DNA of 5,530 nt, from NCBI GenBank assembly GCA_035512595.1, contig DATKDU010000546.1:1-5530 (forward strand), read 5' to 3'. Below are positions 4,655-5,530 of the stretch, one piece after another. Under the pieces are notes generated by a model. That model was given only the letters and a program-made list of their open reading frames with translations. It made no database searches and was not told the origin of the DNA. Every line of letters begins with the position of its first letter. Positions within the stretch are counted from its first letter, which is position 1. The DNA is from DATKDU01 sp035512595. Lineage in GTDB: Bacteria > Planctomycetota > Planctomycetia > Pirellulales > Pirellulaceae. Both the position numbers and the translations under genes were made by a program.

Positions 4655-5530
4655 TTAGAACAGCTCCCTGATCGGCTCCCCTTCGCTGAGGATCGGCACG
4701 GGGCGGCCGGCGTAGTCGGGGAAGGAGAGCTCGGGGTTGATCCCCATCACCTTGTAGACCGTGGCGAGGAGATCGTGCGGCATGAGCGGCCGCTCGACGG
4801 GGTGCTCGGCCTTTTCGTTGGTCCGGCCGACGACGATGCCGCCTTTGAGGCCGCCGCCGGCCATCATGACGCTGATCGCTTCGCCCCAGTGGTCCCGGCC
4901 GGGGATCGGAATTCCCGGCTGCCCGGTGTTGATCCGCGGCGTGCGGCCGAATTCCCCCATCACCATCACCAGCACGTTATCGAGCAGGCCGCGATTGGAT
5001 AGATCGGTGACCAGTGCCGACACCGCCTGGTCCACCACTTCCAGCTTGGTGCCGTGGCCGACGGCGATGTTGGAGTGGTCGTCCCAGTGGGGCATATCGA
5101 CGGTGACGAAAGCCACGCCGGCCTCGACGAGGCGGCGGGCCATCAGCGCATAGCGGCCCCACGGCGACTTGCCGTACGGCTCGGCGACCTTGGGATCTTC
5201 CTTGTCGATGTCGAACGCCTCGCGGGCCTTGTCGCCAAGGATCATCGTCAGGGCGTTCTGCTGATGCCGGTCGATGGCGTCGATGCGATGGTTCTGATCG
5301 ACGTCGCGCTTCAGCCGGTCCATCGTCGCCAGCAAATTCTTCCGCGTTTCCAGCCGCGGCGGCTCGACGCCGGCAGCCGCCAGGCACTTTGGCGTCTTGA
5401 CCGAGACGCCAGAGCTATAGCCGAGATATTTTTCCTCGGTGTTGGCGTCGAACGGATTGTATTGGCCACCGAGATAAGCCGCCCCTTGATACCCGGGGAA
5501 CAGGTAGACGCTTTGTGCCGCGGGGAGGCC
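4655..5530 (-). CDS. DUF1501 family protein, C-terminal part; N-terminus beyond window edge
   Basis: The frame is open to the last base of the window, giving 291 residues ending IRELF and TAA. Motifs in order are LGGQYNPFD near the cut end, TRKNLLATMDRL, ARRLVEAGVAFVTVD, PHWDDH (5075-5092), MGEFGRTPRIN (4928-4960), GRDHWGEAISVMMAGGGLKGG, VGRTNEKAEHPVERP, PHDLLATVYKVMGI and a typical C-terminal tail. These are DUF1501 hallmarks. The family is related to the alkaline phosphatase/sulfatase fold, is usually exported by a Tat signal (which would be outside this window), and in Planctomycetota is usually paired with a DUF1549/DUF1553 cytochrome-type protein upstream. Its reaction is not established. 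The internal ATG at 5335 is not the start, because conserved DUF1501 sequence continues upstream of it. It converges on the SUKH gene with a 74-base spacer in which I see no clear terminator. Confidence 0.93.
   Translation of the reverse strand, partial: GLPAAQSVYLFPGYQGAAYLGGQYNPFDANTEEKYLGYSSGVSVKTPKCLAAAGVEPPRLETRKNLLATMDRLKRDVDQNHRIDAIDRHQQNALTMILGDKAREAFDIDKEDPKVAEPYGKSPWGRYALMARRLVEAGVAFVTVDMPHWDDHSNIAVGHGTKLEVVDQAVSALVTDLSNRGLLDNVLVMVMGEFGRTPRINTGQPGIPIPGRDHWGEAISVMMAGGGLKGGIVVGRTNEKAEHPVERPLMPHDLLATVYKVMGINPELSFPDYAGRPVPILSEGEPIRELF

Noticed and set aside
1..5530. tRNA, rRNA, CRISPR array, riboswitch or complete insertion sequence
   Set aside because: I found no tRNA-like cloverleaf, no regularly spaced direct repeats, no known riboswitch core and no transposase frame on either strand.

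Overview
The window most likely comes from a GC-rich member of the Planctomycetota, probably in or near the Pirellulales. The main evidence is a DUF1501 protein of the kind massively expanded in that phylum. Supporting evidence is a DUF1444-like protein, an exported YiiX-like cysteine peptidase, scattered genes with little operon structure, weak or absent Shine-Dalgarno sites, and intergenic DNA full of short palindromic repeats. The assignment is an inference from gene content and style; there is no rRNA or other marker gene.

Layout. Bases 1-726 (minus) hold most of cysH, an iron-sulfur APS reductase cut by the left edge, with a good sigma70-like promoter at 773-801. Bases 727-959 are intergenic and contain a copy of a GGACAGAAAAATG-type repeat. 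Bases 960-2177 (minus) hold a DUF1444-like gene whose best start is a GTG with a clear AGGAG site; frames running further upstream are encoded by a palindromic repeat. The divergent intergenic region 2178-2562 is the densest structure in the window: a two-hairpin REP-like doublet (2190-2266), a promoter candidate (2295-2323), a 62-bp dyad (2306-2367) and an inverted pair of the GGACAGAAAAATG-type repeat (2439-2547). Then come three plus-strand genes: a secreted permuted NlpC/P60 (YiiX-like) protein (2563-3210), an HpcH/HpaI class II aldolase (3269-4033) and a YobK-like SMI1/KNR4 (SUKH) protein (4137-4580). The right edge holds the C-terminal part of a DUF1501 protein on the minus strand (4655-5530), convergent with the SUKH gene.

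The genes do not form one pathway. They cover assimilatory sulfate reduction, an uncharacterised cytosolic protein, a cell-envelope hydrolase, carbonyl/aldol carbon metabolism, a possible orphan immunity protein and an exported DUF1501 protein. No complete new multi-gene system is visible. The most interesting material is non-coding: hairpins with compensatory base changes inside the predicted leader of the DUF1444-like gene, ending one base from its ribosome binding site, and a second repeat family with copies flanking two genes.
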